Shown piece after piece: positions 1-8,528 of a stretch of 53,645 nt of DNA (positions within the stretch are counted from its first letter, which is position 1; each line of letters opens with the position of its first letter). The stretch covers positions 1 through 53,645 of the forward strand of contig JALTVI010000077.1 in assembly GCA_027049035.1 (NCBI GenBank), written 5' to 3'. The notes beneath the pieces were generated by a model, which was not told the origin of the DNA, made no database searches, and was given only the letters and a program-made list of their open reading frames with translations. This DNA is from Sulfurovum sp. (GTDB taxonomy: Bacteria > Campylobacterota > Campylobacteria > Campylobacterales > Sulfurovaceae). The translations under genes were made by a program, and so were the position numbers.

Positions 1-127
1 AGGTAGAAGGTAGAAGGTAGAAGGTAGAAGGTAGAAGGTAGAAGGTAGAAGGTAGAAGGTAGAAGGTAGAAGGTAGAAGGTAGAAGGTAGAAGGTAGAAG
101 GTAGAAGGTAGAAGGTAGAAGGTAGAA
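1..127. repeat. (AGGTAGA)18 heptanucleotide tandem repeat upstream of lpxK
   Basis: Eighteen perfect copies of the 7-bp unit AGGTAGA fill the window from its first base, plus one extra base, so the true array may extend upstream. It ends about 30 bp before the lpxK start codon. Plus-strand reading is blocked because every frame meets TAG. The minus strand is open in all frames and would encode a repeated Ser-Thr-Phe-Tyr-Leu-Leu-Pro heptapeptide. Perfect arrays of this kind change copy number by slippage. A change could alter promoter spacing for lpxK or the frame of an unseen minus-strand gene. Confidence 0.97.
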
Positions 128-157
128 TATGGTGATATTTTTAAATATGGAGTTGGG

Positions 158-1081
158 GTGAAGCGGTTTTTTGAGCGGTTGTATTATCATCCCAAAGGAC
201 TCGACTATCTGCTGATAGCGGTGTTGTCACCGCTTTCGCTGCTCTATGGCAGCTATATGTTGATTAGACGGCTTGCTGCACAAAAGAGAGCGTTTGGTGT
301 GCCCATTGTCTCGGTGGGCAATCTGGTGGTTGGAGGCAGCGGCAAGACGCCCTTTGTCATTGCACTGGCGTCACGATATAAGAATGTCACTGTGGTCTCA
401 CGGGGGTATGGCAGACAGAGCAGGGGGCTGGTGGAGGTCAGCCGCAGGGGTGAAGTGCTTGTTGATGTAACACAAAGTGGTGATGAGCCGATGCTGATGG
501 CACAGTCGCTGCCCAACGCGTCGGTGATCGTTGCTGAAAAGAGAGAGGAGGCGATTGCGCTTGCAAAAGCCAACGGTACTGAGGTTATTATATTGGATGA
601 TGGCTTCAATCGTGTTAATATTGAAAAATATGATATTCTTCTAAAACCCGCTTCCATTCCCAACACACTTCCGTTCCCTGCCGGCCCGCTGCGGGAGTTT
701 TCTTTTTCAGAGCGTTTTGCTGACAGCGTGCTGCAGGAAGGAAGGGGCTTCAGGCGCCTGGTGCAGGTTGATCCTTTTGAAGGGAGGCTGCTGCTGGCTA
801 CAGCCATCGCAAACCCTGCCAGACTTGAACCCTATCTGCCAAAGAACGTTGTTGGAAGATTTTACCTGGAGGATCACGCCTACTTCAATGAAGCTCAGTT
901 GGAAGAGAAAATGAAAGAGGTTGGTGCTGATGCACTTCTTGTTACTGAGAAAGATGCAGTCAAAATGGATAAATTTAAGTTATCTATCGTCCAAATGAGG
1001 TTAAAATTAGAGATCGAAGATGCCATACTGCAATGCATCGATTCATATATTAAAAAATATAAGGAAACGCATGAAGAGTAA
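158..1081 (+). CDS. lpxK: Tetraacyldisaccharide 4'-kinase (lipid A synthesis)
   Basis: LpxK phosphorylates the 4' position of the lipid A disaccharide precursor at the inner face of the cytoplasmic membrane, using ATP. The 307-aa product has an N-terminal hydrophobic stretch (about residues 16-35) and a P-loop GNLVVGGSGKTP with Lys63-Thr64, followed by the family-typical SRGYGR segment and an LDDGF motif. Length fits the family. The start is GTG at 158 after a GGGG-containing stretch; an ATG at 147 is out of frame. It overlaps argB by 11 nt, so the two are probably cotranscribed. The heptamer array sits directly upstream, where the promoter would be expected. Confidence 0.93.
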   Translation: MKRFFERLYYHPKGLDYLLIAVLSPLSLLYGSYMLIRRLAAQKRAFGVPIVSVGNLVVGGSGKTPFVIALASRYKNVTVVSRGYGRQSRGLVEVSRRGEVLVDVTQSGDEPMLMAQSLPNASVIVAEKREEAIALAKANGTEVIILDDGFNRVNIEKYDILLKPASIPNTLPFPAGPLREFSFSERFADSVLQEGRGFRRLVQVDPFEGRLLLATAIANPARLEPYLPKNVVGRFYLEDHAYFNEAQLEEKMKEVGADALLVTEKDAVKMDKFKLSIVQMRLKLEIEDAILQCIDSYIKKYKETHEE

Positions 1082-1922
1082 GATCGAAGTGGTCAAGACC
1101 CTCCTGGACGCACTGCCGTTTATCAAGAAATTCTCCAATGAGAAGATCGTCATCAAGTACGGCGGTTCGGCACAGACATCGCCGGAGCTCAAAGAGCAGT
1201 TCGCGCAGGATATCGTTCTGCTGCACCTGGTGGGGATGAAGCCCATCATCGTCCATGGCGGCGGAAAAAGCATTACCGACCTGCTTGCCGACCTTGGCGT
1301 GGAGACGGAGTTCGTAGACGGGCAGCGCGTTACGACCAAGGCGGTCATGCGTATTGCCGAGATGGTACTCAGCGGCGAGATCAACAAGGAGATCGTTTCA
1401 CTTTTGAACAACCACGGTGGCAAAGCGATCGGTATTTCGGGTAAAGATGCCAAGTTCCTCGAAGCGCGTCCCAAAGATTTCGACAATTTCGGCTACACAG
1501 GTATTATTGAGCAGGTCAATCCCGAAATTGTCGACAACATCATCGATGACGGCTTTGTACCGGTCATTGCGCCCATCGCTTCAAGCAGTACAATCGGGCA
1601 TCCGGGTTTCAACATCAACGCAGACCTTGCGGCAAGCCAAATCGCCGTCGCACTCGAGGCGCGCAAGATCCTCTTTCTGACCGATACTGCCGGAGTGCTC
1701 GACAAAGATGGGAAACTCATCACCAATCTTGATATTGCCAAGACCGAAGCTCTCAAGGCAGACGGTACAATCAGCGGAGGAATGGTGCCCAAGGTCGATG
1801 CCTGCATCGAGGCACTGCGCGGCGGGGTGAAGAAAGCACACATTATCGACGGGCGTGTAGAGCATTCGCTGCTGCTTGAAATATTGACTAGTTCAGGTGT
1901 CGGTACCTGTATTGAGCTTTAG
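1071..1922 (+). CDS. argB: Acetylglutamate kinase (arginine synthesis)
   Basis: ArgB phosphorylates N-acetylglutamate, the second step of arginine synthesis. The amino-acid-kinase fold is clear: KYGGSAQ near the start, the glycine-rich VHGGGKSI loop, the central GISGKDA stretch and LTDTAGVLD near the ATP site. The chosen ATG at 1071 gives 283 aa, the normal size, and follows an AAGGAAA ribosome site. An upstream in-frame ATG at 1020 would add 17 residues encoded inside lpxK and is less likely. The gene overlaps the lpxK end by 11 nt, suggesting translational coupling. Confidence 0.95.
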   Translation: MKSKIEVVKTLLDALPFIKKFSNEKIVIKYGGSAQTSPELKEQFAQDIVLLHLVGMKPIIVHGGGKSITDLLADLGVETEFVDGQRVTTKAVMRIAEMVLSGEINKEIVSLLNNHGGKAIGISGKDAKFLEARPKDFDNFGYTGIIEQVNPEIVDNIIDDGFVPVIAPIASSSTIGHPGFNINADLAASQIAVALEARKILFLTDTAGVLDKDGKLITNLDIAKTEALKADGTISGGMVPKVDACIEALRGGVKKAHIIDGRVEHSLLLEILTSSGVGTCIEL

Positions 1923-1930
1923 GGGAGTGC

Positions 1931-2851
1931 ATGATGCTGCGTATGGTTTTTCTCCTGCTTTGTGCAAGTCTGATAGAGGCAGGCTCGATCAGACCCATAC
2001 CGGAGAAGATGGATGTTGATCCTCAAAAAGCAGCATTGGGAGAAAAGCTCTTTTCCGATCCTTTGCTCTCCAAGGACAATATCATATCGTGTGCAACCTG
2101 CCATGTGATTGCAGAGGGCGGGGATGACGGACTTCAGTATTCGTTCGGGATAGGTGGTGCAAGAGGAAGTATGAACGCACCGACGGTACTCAATGCCGTG
2201 TTCAATTTCCGTCAGTTCTGGGATGGACGTGCACCCGATTTGAAGGCCCAGGTGAAAGACCCCATCCGAAACCCCAAGGAGATGGGACAGGATCTTGATG
2301 AACTCGTACTGAAGCTGAAACAGCACCGGGCATACCGACGTGCTTTTGAAAAAGCGTATGCTGATGGCATAACCAAAGAGAATATTGCAGATGCCATTGC
2401 GGAGTATGAAAAAACCCTGATAACGCCAAATGGGCCTTTTGACCGCTATCTCAAGGGTGATAAGAACGCTATCAGTGAGGAAGCGAAGCGGGGATATACG
2501 CTTTTCAAAGAGAAGGGATGCATTCTCTGTCACAACGGTGTCAATGTCGGCGGGAATCTCTACAACAAGTTTGGTGTCTATAAAGATGCCAACAGTACAG
2601 ACCTTGGGCGTTATAACGTGACGGGAAGAGAAGAGGACAAATATGTCTTCAAAGTTCCATCTCTGCGTAATGTTGCAAGAACGGCACCCTACATGCACGA
2701 CGGCCGTTTTACAAAACTGAGAGATGCAGTGAGTTTCATGACCCAGTATCAGCTTGGAAGATATATGGAACCGGAGGAGATTGATGCAATCGTAGCATTC
2801 CTTGAAACACTCAACGGCACACTTCCCCAGACACAAAAGGCCAACCCATGA
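1931..2851 (+). CDS. Dihaem cytochrome c peroxidase (CcpA/MauG family)
   Basis: A periplasmic dihaem peroxidase that reduces H2O2 with electrons from c-type cytochromes. A short signal peptide (about residues 1-17) is followed by two haem c sites, CATCH at 54-58 and CILCH at 197-201, and by a YMHDGRF segment that could supply a distal ligand. The 306-aa length and the order of domains fit bacterial CCPs. A GGGGAG ribosome site precedes ATG 1931; ATG 1934 is also possible. The stop overlaps the start of the next gene (ATGA), so a peroxidase is coupled to a c-di-GMP protein. MauG-type enzymes share this architecture, but a simple peroxidase is the more likely role. Confidence 0.88.
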   Translation: MMLRMVFLLLCASLIEAGSIRPIPEKMDVDPQKAALGEKLFSDPLLSKDNIISCATCHVIAEGGDDGLQYSFGIGGARGSMNAPTVLNAVFNFRQFWDGRAPDLKAQVKDPIRNPKEMGQDLDELVLKLKQHRAYRRAFEKAYADGITKENIADAIAEYEKTLITPNGPFDRYLKGDKNAISEEAKRGYTLFKEKGCILCHNGVNVGGNLYNKFGVYKDANSTDLGRYNVTGREEDKYVFKVPSLRNVARTAPYMHDGRFTKLRDAVSFMTQYQLGRYMEPEEIDAIVAFLETLNGTLPQTQKANP

Positions 2852-5718
2852 AGCAGAGGCTTGGCAACTGGCAGAAACGTACGGACCGTTTCAGCCTGCT
2901 GCTGAGCTTTTTTTTCCTCCTGCTTCTGGGACTGGCAGGCTATCTTGTCAAGATCAATCAGGATATCAAACACTATGCCGAGTACCACCAGGTACTTGAT
3001 GAGATGCGTATACTCGATTATAAGCTCGATAACTACTTTTCCCAACTCTACCGTTATATCGATTATGACAAAACAGCAATGCTTGAAAACAGATTTGAAT
3101 TACTGCTGGCACGGCTTCAGCATCGAAATAGTGAAGCGGAGTACGGTAGAGAGGTTCAAAAAAATATCAAAGAGATTGTGGAAACCTATAAAAAGAAAAA
3201 AGTCTATTTCGAAGATTTCAAAGCACTCAATGCCCGTGTAACAAACTCGCTGCACTTTCTCTACGATATGCGAAAGACGCTGGAGAAAACACTGAAAGAG
3301 AGGAGTTACGAAGCTGTACTGGTTGACAAAATATTTTTTGCTATCAGCCAAATTGTAATGAACATTCCCTATGATGTCCAAAAGGTCAGCCGTTTGCTCG
3401 ACAGCCTCTCAGCCAAAGCGAGTGAAGAGAATAGGCTTGGCTACTTTATCCAACACAGCAGACAGTTTCTGCATGATGTGAACAGGGTGAAAGAGATTCA
3501 GCAAGCGGCACAAGAAATTCCGCTGCTTGAAAGAATTGAGAATCTTTTGGTGGCATTGACCAAAGAGTATAACCGAGACAGGCACTATCAGGAGGATATT
3601 GCGTTTGGACTCTTCAGTTTTGCCTTTGTGATTCTGGCACTGCTGATCTTCAGTTACCGGCGTATCCGGCAGAATACCCGTGAGCTTCAGGCATTCCGCT
3701 ATGCCATCGAGAACAGTGACAATGCGATTATGCTGACCGATACCCAAAGACATATAGAGTATGTCAATGAAGCGTTTGAAAAGCGTTCCGGATATAGCAA
3801 GGAAGAGGTGATAGGGAAGGATCCCAACATCCTCCAATCAGGCTTGATGCCAAGAGACGTGTACGATGAGATGAATGAGGTGATCGGCCAAGGGGAGATC
3901 TGGCAGGGTGAACTTATCAACCGCAGAAAAAGCGGTGCGCTTTTGTATGAAAAGGTCTCCATTATCCCTGTTATTATTGAGGGAGAGCTGGTGCAGTATC
4001 TTGCCGTCAAGCTCGACATTACTGCCTATAAAGAGCAGCAGCAGCGGCTAAAGCAGGCTGCCGCAGTGTATGAGACCATGGGAGACGGTGTTCTGATCAC
4101 CGACAGAGAGAAACGGATTCTTTCTGTCAACCCCGCTTTTGTCAATATGTTCGGATACAGCGAGGAGGAGCTTCTAGGGAGCAAGCCGATGGTAGTGAAA
4201 ACACTGGAGGAGGACGACTACTTCTACCGACAAATGTGGAATCAACTGCTTACAAAGGACCGGTGGTCAGGCAAGCTGCACAATCAGGCCAAAGATGGCA
4301 CGGTGCTTCCTATCTGGCTTACCCTTACCATTGTTAGAGATGAAAAAGGCGAGATAGAAAACTTCATTGCGATCTATACCGATTTACAGGAGATCATTGC
4401 TACACAGGAGCGGGCTGAGTTTTTGGCATACCATGACAGTTTGACCAAATTACCCAACAGGGCCTACTTTGACCTTCGCATTAAAGATTTTCTTTCACTG
4501 GCTGACGCCTCCCATGAAAAAGTCGCTGTCTACTTCATTGACCTCGACCGTTTCAAGGTGATCAATGATACTTTGGGGCATACCATCGGTGATGCAATGC
4601 TCAAAGAGCTCTCAAGCCGTATCCGGAATGTATTGAGTGATGATATGCTCTTTGCAAGGATCGGTGGTGATGAGTTTGTCATTATGGCACGTCTTAAAGA
4701 GGGGAGGGAAGAGGCAGCGGGCATTGCCGAAACGATACTCTCACTTATCCGGGAACCGGTTAAGGTATTCAACTACGCTTTGAATACTACGGCAAGTATC
4801 GGGATTGTGATCTATCCGGACGATACGAGGAAGAAGTTCGAGATTATCAAATTTGCCGATTCGGCGATGTATGCGGCAAAGGAATACGGAAAGGATAACT
4901 ACCAGTTCTATAACAAACAGCTCTCACTCGATGTCAAGGCACGGCTTGATATGGAACAGGAGATGTCCCACGCTATTGAACGCAAGGAGTTTTCACTGGT
5001 TTTTCAGCCGCAATACGACCTCTATACGCATAAAGTAACCGGAACAGAAGTGCTGTTGCGCTGGAAAAACAAGAAGCTGGGAACCGTCAACCCCGATGCC
5101 TTTATCTCGATTGCGGAAGAGACGGGTATGATCGTGCAGATCGGCTACTATGTACTTGAGGAGGCCTGTCTTGCCCAGGCAAGGATGCAGGAGGCGGGAT
5201 GTGCTCCGGAAACACTCGCAGTCAATCTTTCTGCCGTTCAGTTCAGAGACGACGCATTTTTGGAAAACCTTCAAACTATTTTAAAGCGAACCGGCATCTC
5301 TGCCCAAACACTTGAAATAGAGATTACTGAACGTTTCATCATGGAGTACTCTACTACCAATATGACGATTCTGGAAGACCTTAGAAAACTGGGGTGCCGT
5401 ATCTCGATTGATGATTTTGGGACAGGTTACTCTTCGATGAGCTATATGAAAGCATTGCCGCTGGATACGGTCAAAATAGACAGATCATTTATTACAGAGC
5501 TTCCGGAAAATATGCACGACGCGGAAGTCTGCAAGGCGATCATTGCACTCTCAAAGAGTCTTGGTTACCAGGTGGTTGCAGAGGGGATAGAGAACCATCA
5601 CCAGGAGAGTTTTCTCAAAACATACGGCTGTGACCTGGGACAGGGCTACTATTTTGCACGTCCAATGCCGGAACAGGAGCTTATTGCCTTTTTGAAAGAG
5701 CATGACACGCTATTGTAA
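2848..5718 (+). CDS. Membrane sensor with two PAS, GGDEF and EAL domains (c-di-GMP metabolism)
   Basis: A 956-aa inner-membrane signalling protein. TM1 lies near residues 14-34, then a mostly helical periplasmic region (possibly a DAHL-like sensor) to a second TM near 250-272. Two PAS domains follow (about 285-395 and 405-520). The GGDEF domain keeps its signature at 606-610 (RIGGDEF), and the EAL domain keeps DDFGTGYSS from 855. The EAL signature reads EVL at 734-736 (TEVLLRW), a common variant compatible with phosphodiesterase activity. It may make or degrade c-di-GMP. The ATGA overlap with the cytochrome peroxidase gene suggests joint expression and a redox or peroxide-related input, which is inference. 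Confidence 0.92.
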   Translation: MKQRLGNWQKRTDRFSLLLSFFFLLLLGLAGYLVKINQDIKHYAEYHQVLDEMRILDYKLDNYFSQLYRYIDYDKTAMLENRFELLLARLQHRNSEAEYGREVQKNIKEIVETYKKKKVYFEDFKALNARVTNSLHFLYDMRKTLEKTLKERSYEAVLVDKIFFAISQIVMNIPYDVQKVSRLLDSLSAKASEENRLGYFIQHSRQFLHDVNRVKEIQQAAQEIPLLERIENLLVALTKEYNRDRHYQEDIAFGLFSFAFVILALLIFSYRRIRQNTRELQAFRYAIENSDNAIMLTDTQRHIEYVNEAFEKRSGYSKEEVIGKDPNILQSGLMPRDVYDEMNEVIGQGEIWQGELINRRKSGALLYEKVSIIPVIIEGELVQYLAVKLDITAYKEQQQRLKQAAAVYETMGDGVLITDREKRILSVNPAFVNMFGYSEEELLGSKPMVVKTLEEDDYFYRQMWNQLLTKDRWSGKLHNQAKDGTVLPIWLTLTIVRDEKGEIENFIAIYTDLQEIIATQERAEFLAYHDSLTKLPNRAYFDLRIKDFLSLADASHEKVAVYFIDLDRFKVINDTLGHTIGDAMLKELSSRIRNVLSDDMLFARIGGDEFVIMARLKEGREEAAGIAETILSLIREPVKVFNYALNTTASIGIVIYPDDTRKKFEIIKFADSAMYAAKEYGKDNYQFYNKQLSLDVKARLDMEQEMSHAIERKEFSLVFQPQYDLYTHKVTGTEVLLRWKNKKLGTVNPDAFISIAEETGMIVQIGYYVLEEACLAQARMQEAGCAPETLAVNLSAVQFRDDAFLENLQTILKRTGISAQTLEIEITERFIMEYSTTNMTILEDLRKLGCRISIDDFGTGYSSMSYMKALPLDTVKIDRSFITELPENMHDAEVCKAIIALSKSLGYQVVAEGIENHHQESFLKTYGCDLGQGYYFARPMPEQELIAFLKEHDTLL

Positions 5719-5729
5719 TGGAAATTCAG

Positions 5730-5735
5730 TATAAT
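5730..5735 (+). promoter_or_regulatory. -10 box TATAAT upstream of the propeller protein
   Basis: A perfect TATAAT within an A/T-rich stretch lies about 35 bp before the ATG at 5770 and directly after the GGDEF/EAL gene stop. There is no clear -35, as is usual for sigma-70 promoters in Campylobacterota. An AAGGAAAA ribosome site lies before the start codon. Confidence 0.6.
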
Positions 5736-5769
5736 TAAATCAAACGATCAAATATTATAAGGAAAATAT

Positions 5770-6957
5770 ATGCTTAAAAAATCCATGCTGATAACGGCTC
5801 TGTTGGCTACATGTATGAACCTCAATGCTGCAGCCCCGGTTAAGAAAGTGAAAAAAGAGGCGTATGTTGACGTCTGGCAGAAGATCTACGGCGGCAAAGA
5901 GGATGATATCGCCTATGGCATCGTTGCGCTTGAAAACGGTGAGAGTGCCATTGTCGGGACCTGCAAATCGTACGGGGCACAGCGCAGTGATGTGTGTGTG
6001 ACACGGATGAATGCCAACGGTGAGATGACGTGGCGGCTCTGGCTTGGTGGCAAAAAGAAGGACGAGGGCAAGGCGATCGCCAGAACGGCGGATGGGAATA
6101 TTGTCGTGCTGGGGCGTACCAAATCGTTTTCAAAAGCCTATGCCTACGATCTCTATGTCGCCAAAATATCACTGGACGGAAAGAAACTCTGGGAGACGAC
6201 CCTTGGCGGTGACAGAGACGAATATGCCGGCGGCATTGCAGGTACCGATGACGGCGGCATACTGCTTGTGGGGGCGACGGAGTCCTACGGTGCAAGGGAC
6301 AAAGATATCTACATTGCACGGCTTGATGCAAACGGTAAACTGCTCCATGCCCATACGGTAGGGGGAGAGAAAGCCGATGCGGCAACGGCACTGACACGTA
6401 CCCGTGACGGGAAGATGGTGCTGGTAGGATACCGGGAGATGGAGTACAGCGGCGATGCCGACTTTCTGATTATGCAAATGGACCAGAACGGCAAGGTGCG
6501 CTGGACGAAAACCTTTGGAGAGGCGTATGAAGATCTGCTTAACGGGGTGACGCCGACAATCGACAACGGCATCGTTGCCATTGGCAGTACACGCTCCTAC
6601 GGCAGTTCCCAGAGCGACCTTACCGTGATGAAGATAGACGCCAAAGGAAAGACGATCTGGCACAAGATCTACGGCTTCAAGTACTACGAGTACGGCAATG
6701 CCGTGGCGACGACGGCTGACGGCGGCTTCATGCTCGTTGGCGGTACCAATACGCTGGGAAAAGGAAACCACAGCCTCTACGCGCTGGCACTGGACAGACG
6801 CGGCGAACTGATCTGGTCGCATGTCTTTGGCGGCGAACGCAAAGATGTGGGGCATGGTGTGGCACGTATGAGTGACAGGAGCATGATTATTGTCGGAGAG
6901 ACGGAAAGTTTCAGGCTGGCGAAGGATTTCTACCTTATCAAACTAAAAAAGCAGTAG
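5770..6957 (+). CDS. Secreted seven-repeat beta-propeller-like protein
   Basis: A 395-aa protein of unknown function with a signal peptide ending near residue 21 (LNAAAP). The mature part holds seven repeats of about 51 residues. Each starts with a GG-x-x-x-D/E-like turn, contains a GG/NG...VGxTxSxG segment and ends with a DanGkxxW strand. Seven such units would close a seven-bladed propeller, related in style to the PQQ/delta-60/SBBP-type repeats often called in outer-surface proteins. No catalytic residues are recognised. It is a single gene with its own promoter. Binding or structural roles are possible; none can be claimed. Confidence 0.8.
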   Translation: MLKKSMLITALLATCMNLNAAAPVKKVKKEAYVDVWQKIYGGKEDDIAYGIVALENGESAIVGTCKSYGAQRSDVCVTRMNANGEMTWRLWLGGKKKDEGKAIARTADGNIVVLGRTKSFSKAYAYDLYVAKISLDGKKLWETTLGGDRDEYAGGIAGTDDGGILLVGATESYGARDKDIYIARLDANGKLLHAHTVGGEKADAATALTRTRDGKMVLVGYREMEYSGDADFLIMQMDQNGKVRWTKTFGEAYEDLLNGVTPTIDNGIVAIGSTRSYGSSQSDLTVMKIDAKGKTIWHKIYGFKYYEYGNAVATTADGGFMLVGGTNTLGKGNHSLYALALDRRGELIWSHVFGGERKDVGHGVARMSDRSMIIVGETESFRLAKDFYLIKLKKQ

Positions 6958-7008
6958 GCAGAGGGGTCCAGCGAGCTGCAGAAGGTAGTCCCCTTATGCT
7001 TTTTTGGC

Positions 7009-7014
7009 TATAAT
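7009..7014 (+). promoter_or_regulatory. Extended -10 promoter for thrC
   Basis: TTTTTTGGCTATAATT ends in a TATAAT box 33 bp before the thrC ATG. The same 16 bases occur before the polyprenyl synthase gene (36458-36474), which marks this as a strong shared promoter form. Confidence 0.7.
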
Positions 7015-7046
7015 TGCGGCAACTACACTCTAGAACAGGATGATAG

Positions 7047-8513
7047 ATGCAATTTATTGAAACACGCGGGAATGACGGTGTCAAGCCCGCTTCGGTGAGC
7101 TTTTCAGAGGCGATTTTAAGCCCAAGTGCAAGTTTTGGCGGACTCTATGTCCCCCAGTCACTGCCTGCGTTCGATGCAGCGTTTCTGGAAAAACACAAAA
7201 ACAGCCACTACAAAACGCTTGCGATGGATTTTCTGAGAAGCTTTGGTATCGATATCGACCAGGAAGTGCTGCAGGCGGCACTGGACCGCTACGATGCGTT
7301 CGACGACCCGAAAAACCCCGTACCTCTGAGCGAAATCGAAGAGGACTGCTGTGTTTCCGAACTCTACCACGGTCCGACCCGTGCTTTTAAAGATATGGCT
7401 CTGCAGCCCTTTGGTTACATCCTCTCCAAACTGGCACAGGCGCGTAACGAGAACTACCTCATTATGGCAGCCACAAGCGGTGATACCGGCCCGGCGACAC
7501 TGGAGACATTTAAAAACCAGGCCAACGTAAAAGTAGCCTGCCTCTACCCGGAGGGCGGTACTTCCGATGTACAGCGTCTGCAGATGGTGACAGAAGATGC
7601 GCCAAACCTCAAAGTCATCGGCGTCAAGGGTAACTTCGACGATACACAGAACACCCTCAAAGCGCTGCTTGCCTCCGAAGATTTCAAAGAGGAGCTTGAA
7701 AGAAAGAATATCAAACTTTCTGCAGCCAACTCGGTGAACTTCGGACGTATCATCTTCCAGATTATCTACCATATCCACAGCTACCTTGAGATGGTACGCT
7801 GCGGCAAGATCGCGATGGGTGAGAAGATCTATCTGGTGGTACCCAGCGGCAACTTCGGAAATGCGCTTGGCGGTTATTATGCCAAGAAAGCGGGACTGCC
7901 CATCGAGAAGATCCTCATCAGCTCTAACGTCAATAACATTCTGACCGATTGGATCGAAAAGGGCGAGTATGACCTCAGCGGCAGAGAACTGGTGCTGACC
8001 GAGTCTCCGGCAATGGACATCCTGAAGAGCTCCAACATCGAGCGCATTATGTTCGACAAGTTTGGTGCGGCACGCACGAAAGAACTGATGGATGCATTGG
8101 CAAGTGAAGGCAGATTCGTGCTTACCGAAGAGGAGCGTGCTTTACTGCAGGAGGACTTCGCGGCAAGCTGGTCCGATGATGCGGAGTGTGAGAATGAGAT
8201 TGCCCGTTATGTCAAAAAGGGCTACATGATGGACCCGCATACGGCAACCTGTATCAAAGCCTACGAGAATCTCAGAGAGAAACCGCTGCCGACAGTCATC
8301 TACTCGACTGCCGAGTGGACAAAGTTCTCTCCAACTGTTGCCAAGGCGCTGGGGCACCCTGTAGAGGGTGACATAGAAGCGCTCGAGTGGGTAGCGGAAC
8401 ACGCGAACGTGACGGTGCCGCCAATGATCCGTGGCCTCTTTGAAAAACCGATTGTCCACACTGTCGTGGTTGAGAAAGAGAAGATTAAAGAGGAGATGTT
8501 GAACTTTCTGTAG
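7047..8513 (+). CDS. thrC: Threonine synthase
   Basis: ThrC is a cytosolic PLP enzyme that converts O-phosphohomoserine to threonine. The 488-aa protein has the PLP lysine motif HGPTRAFKDM (Lys115), the AATSGDTGPA phosphate-binding loop and the VPSGNFGNALGG glycine-rich loop. This is the longer, fungal/proteobacterial-type length. An AGGATG ribosome site precedes the start, and a strong promoter lies at 7009. A LysM protein gene follows after 15 bp and may be read through. Confidence 0.95.
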   Translation: MQFIETRGNDGVKPASVSFSEAILSPSASFGGLYVPQSLPAFDAAFLEKHKNSHYKTLAMDFLRSFGIDIDQEVLQAALDRYDAFDDPKNPVPLSEIEEDCCVSELYHGPTRAFKDMALQPFGYILSKLAQARNENYLIMAATSGDTGPATLETFKNQANVKVACLYPEGGTSDVQRLQMVTEDAPNLKVIGVKGNFDDTQNTLKALLASEDFKEELERKNIKLSAANSVNFGRIIFQIIYHIHSYLEMVRCGKIAMGEKIYLVVPSGNFGNALGGYYAKKAGLPIEKILISSNVNNILTDWIEKGEYDLSGRELVLTESPAMDILKSSNIERIMFDKFGAARTKELMDALASEGRFVLTEEERALLQEDFAASWSDDAECENEIARYVKKGYMMDPHTATCIKAYENLREKPLPTVIYSTAEWTKFSPTVAKALGHPVEGDIEALEWVAEHANVTVPPMIRGLFEKPIVHTVVVEKEKIKEEMLNFL

Positions 8514-8528
8514 GTTCGACATAAACAG

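Noticed and set aside
253-807. Long minus-strand ORF opposite lpxK
   Set aside because: It lies fully within lpxK on the other strand, has no ribosome site, and its product looks like a shadow translation.
1919-2836. 305-codon minus-strand ORF opposite the cytochrome peroxidase
   Set aside because: The plus frame has two CxxCH haem sites and a signal peptide; the antisense frame has no recognisable domain or ribosome site.
6957-7000. Terminator between the propeller gene and thrC
   Set aside because: An AGGGG/CCCCT pairing can be drawn, but the loop is long and the T-run is part of the thrC promoter.
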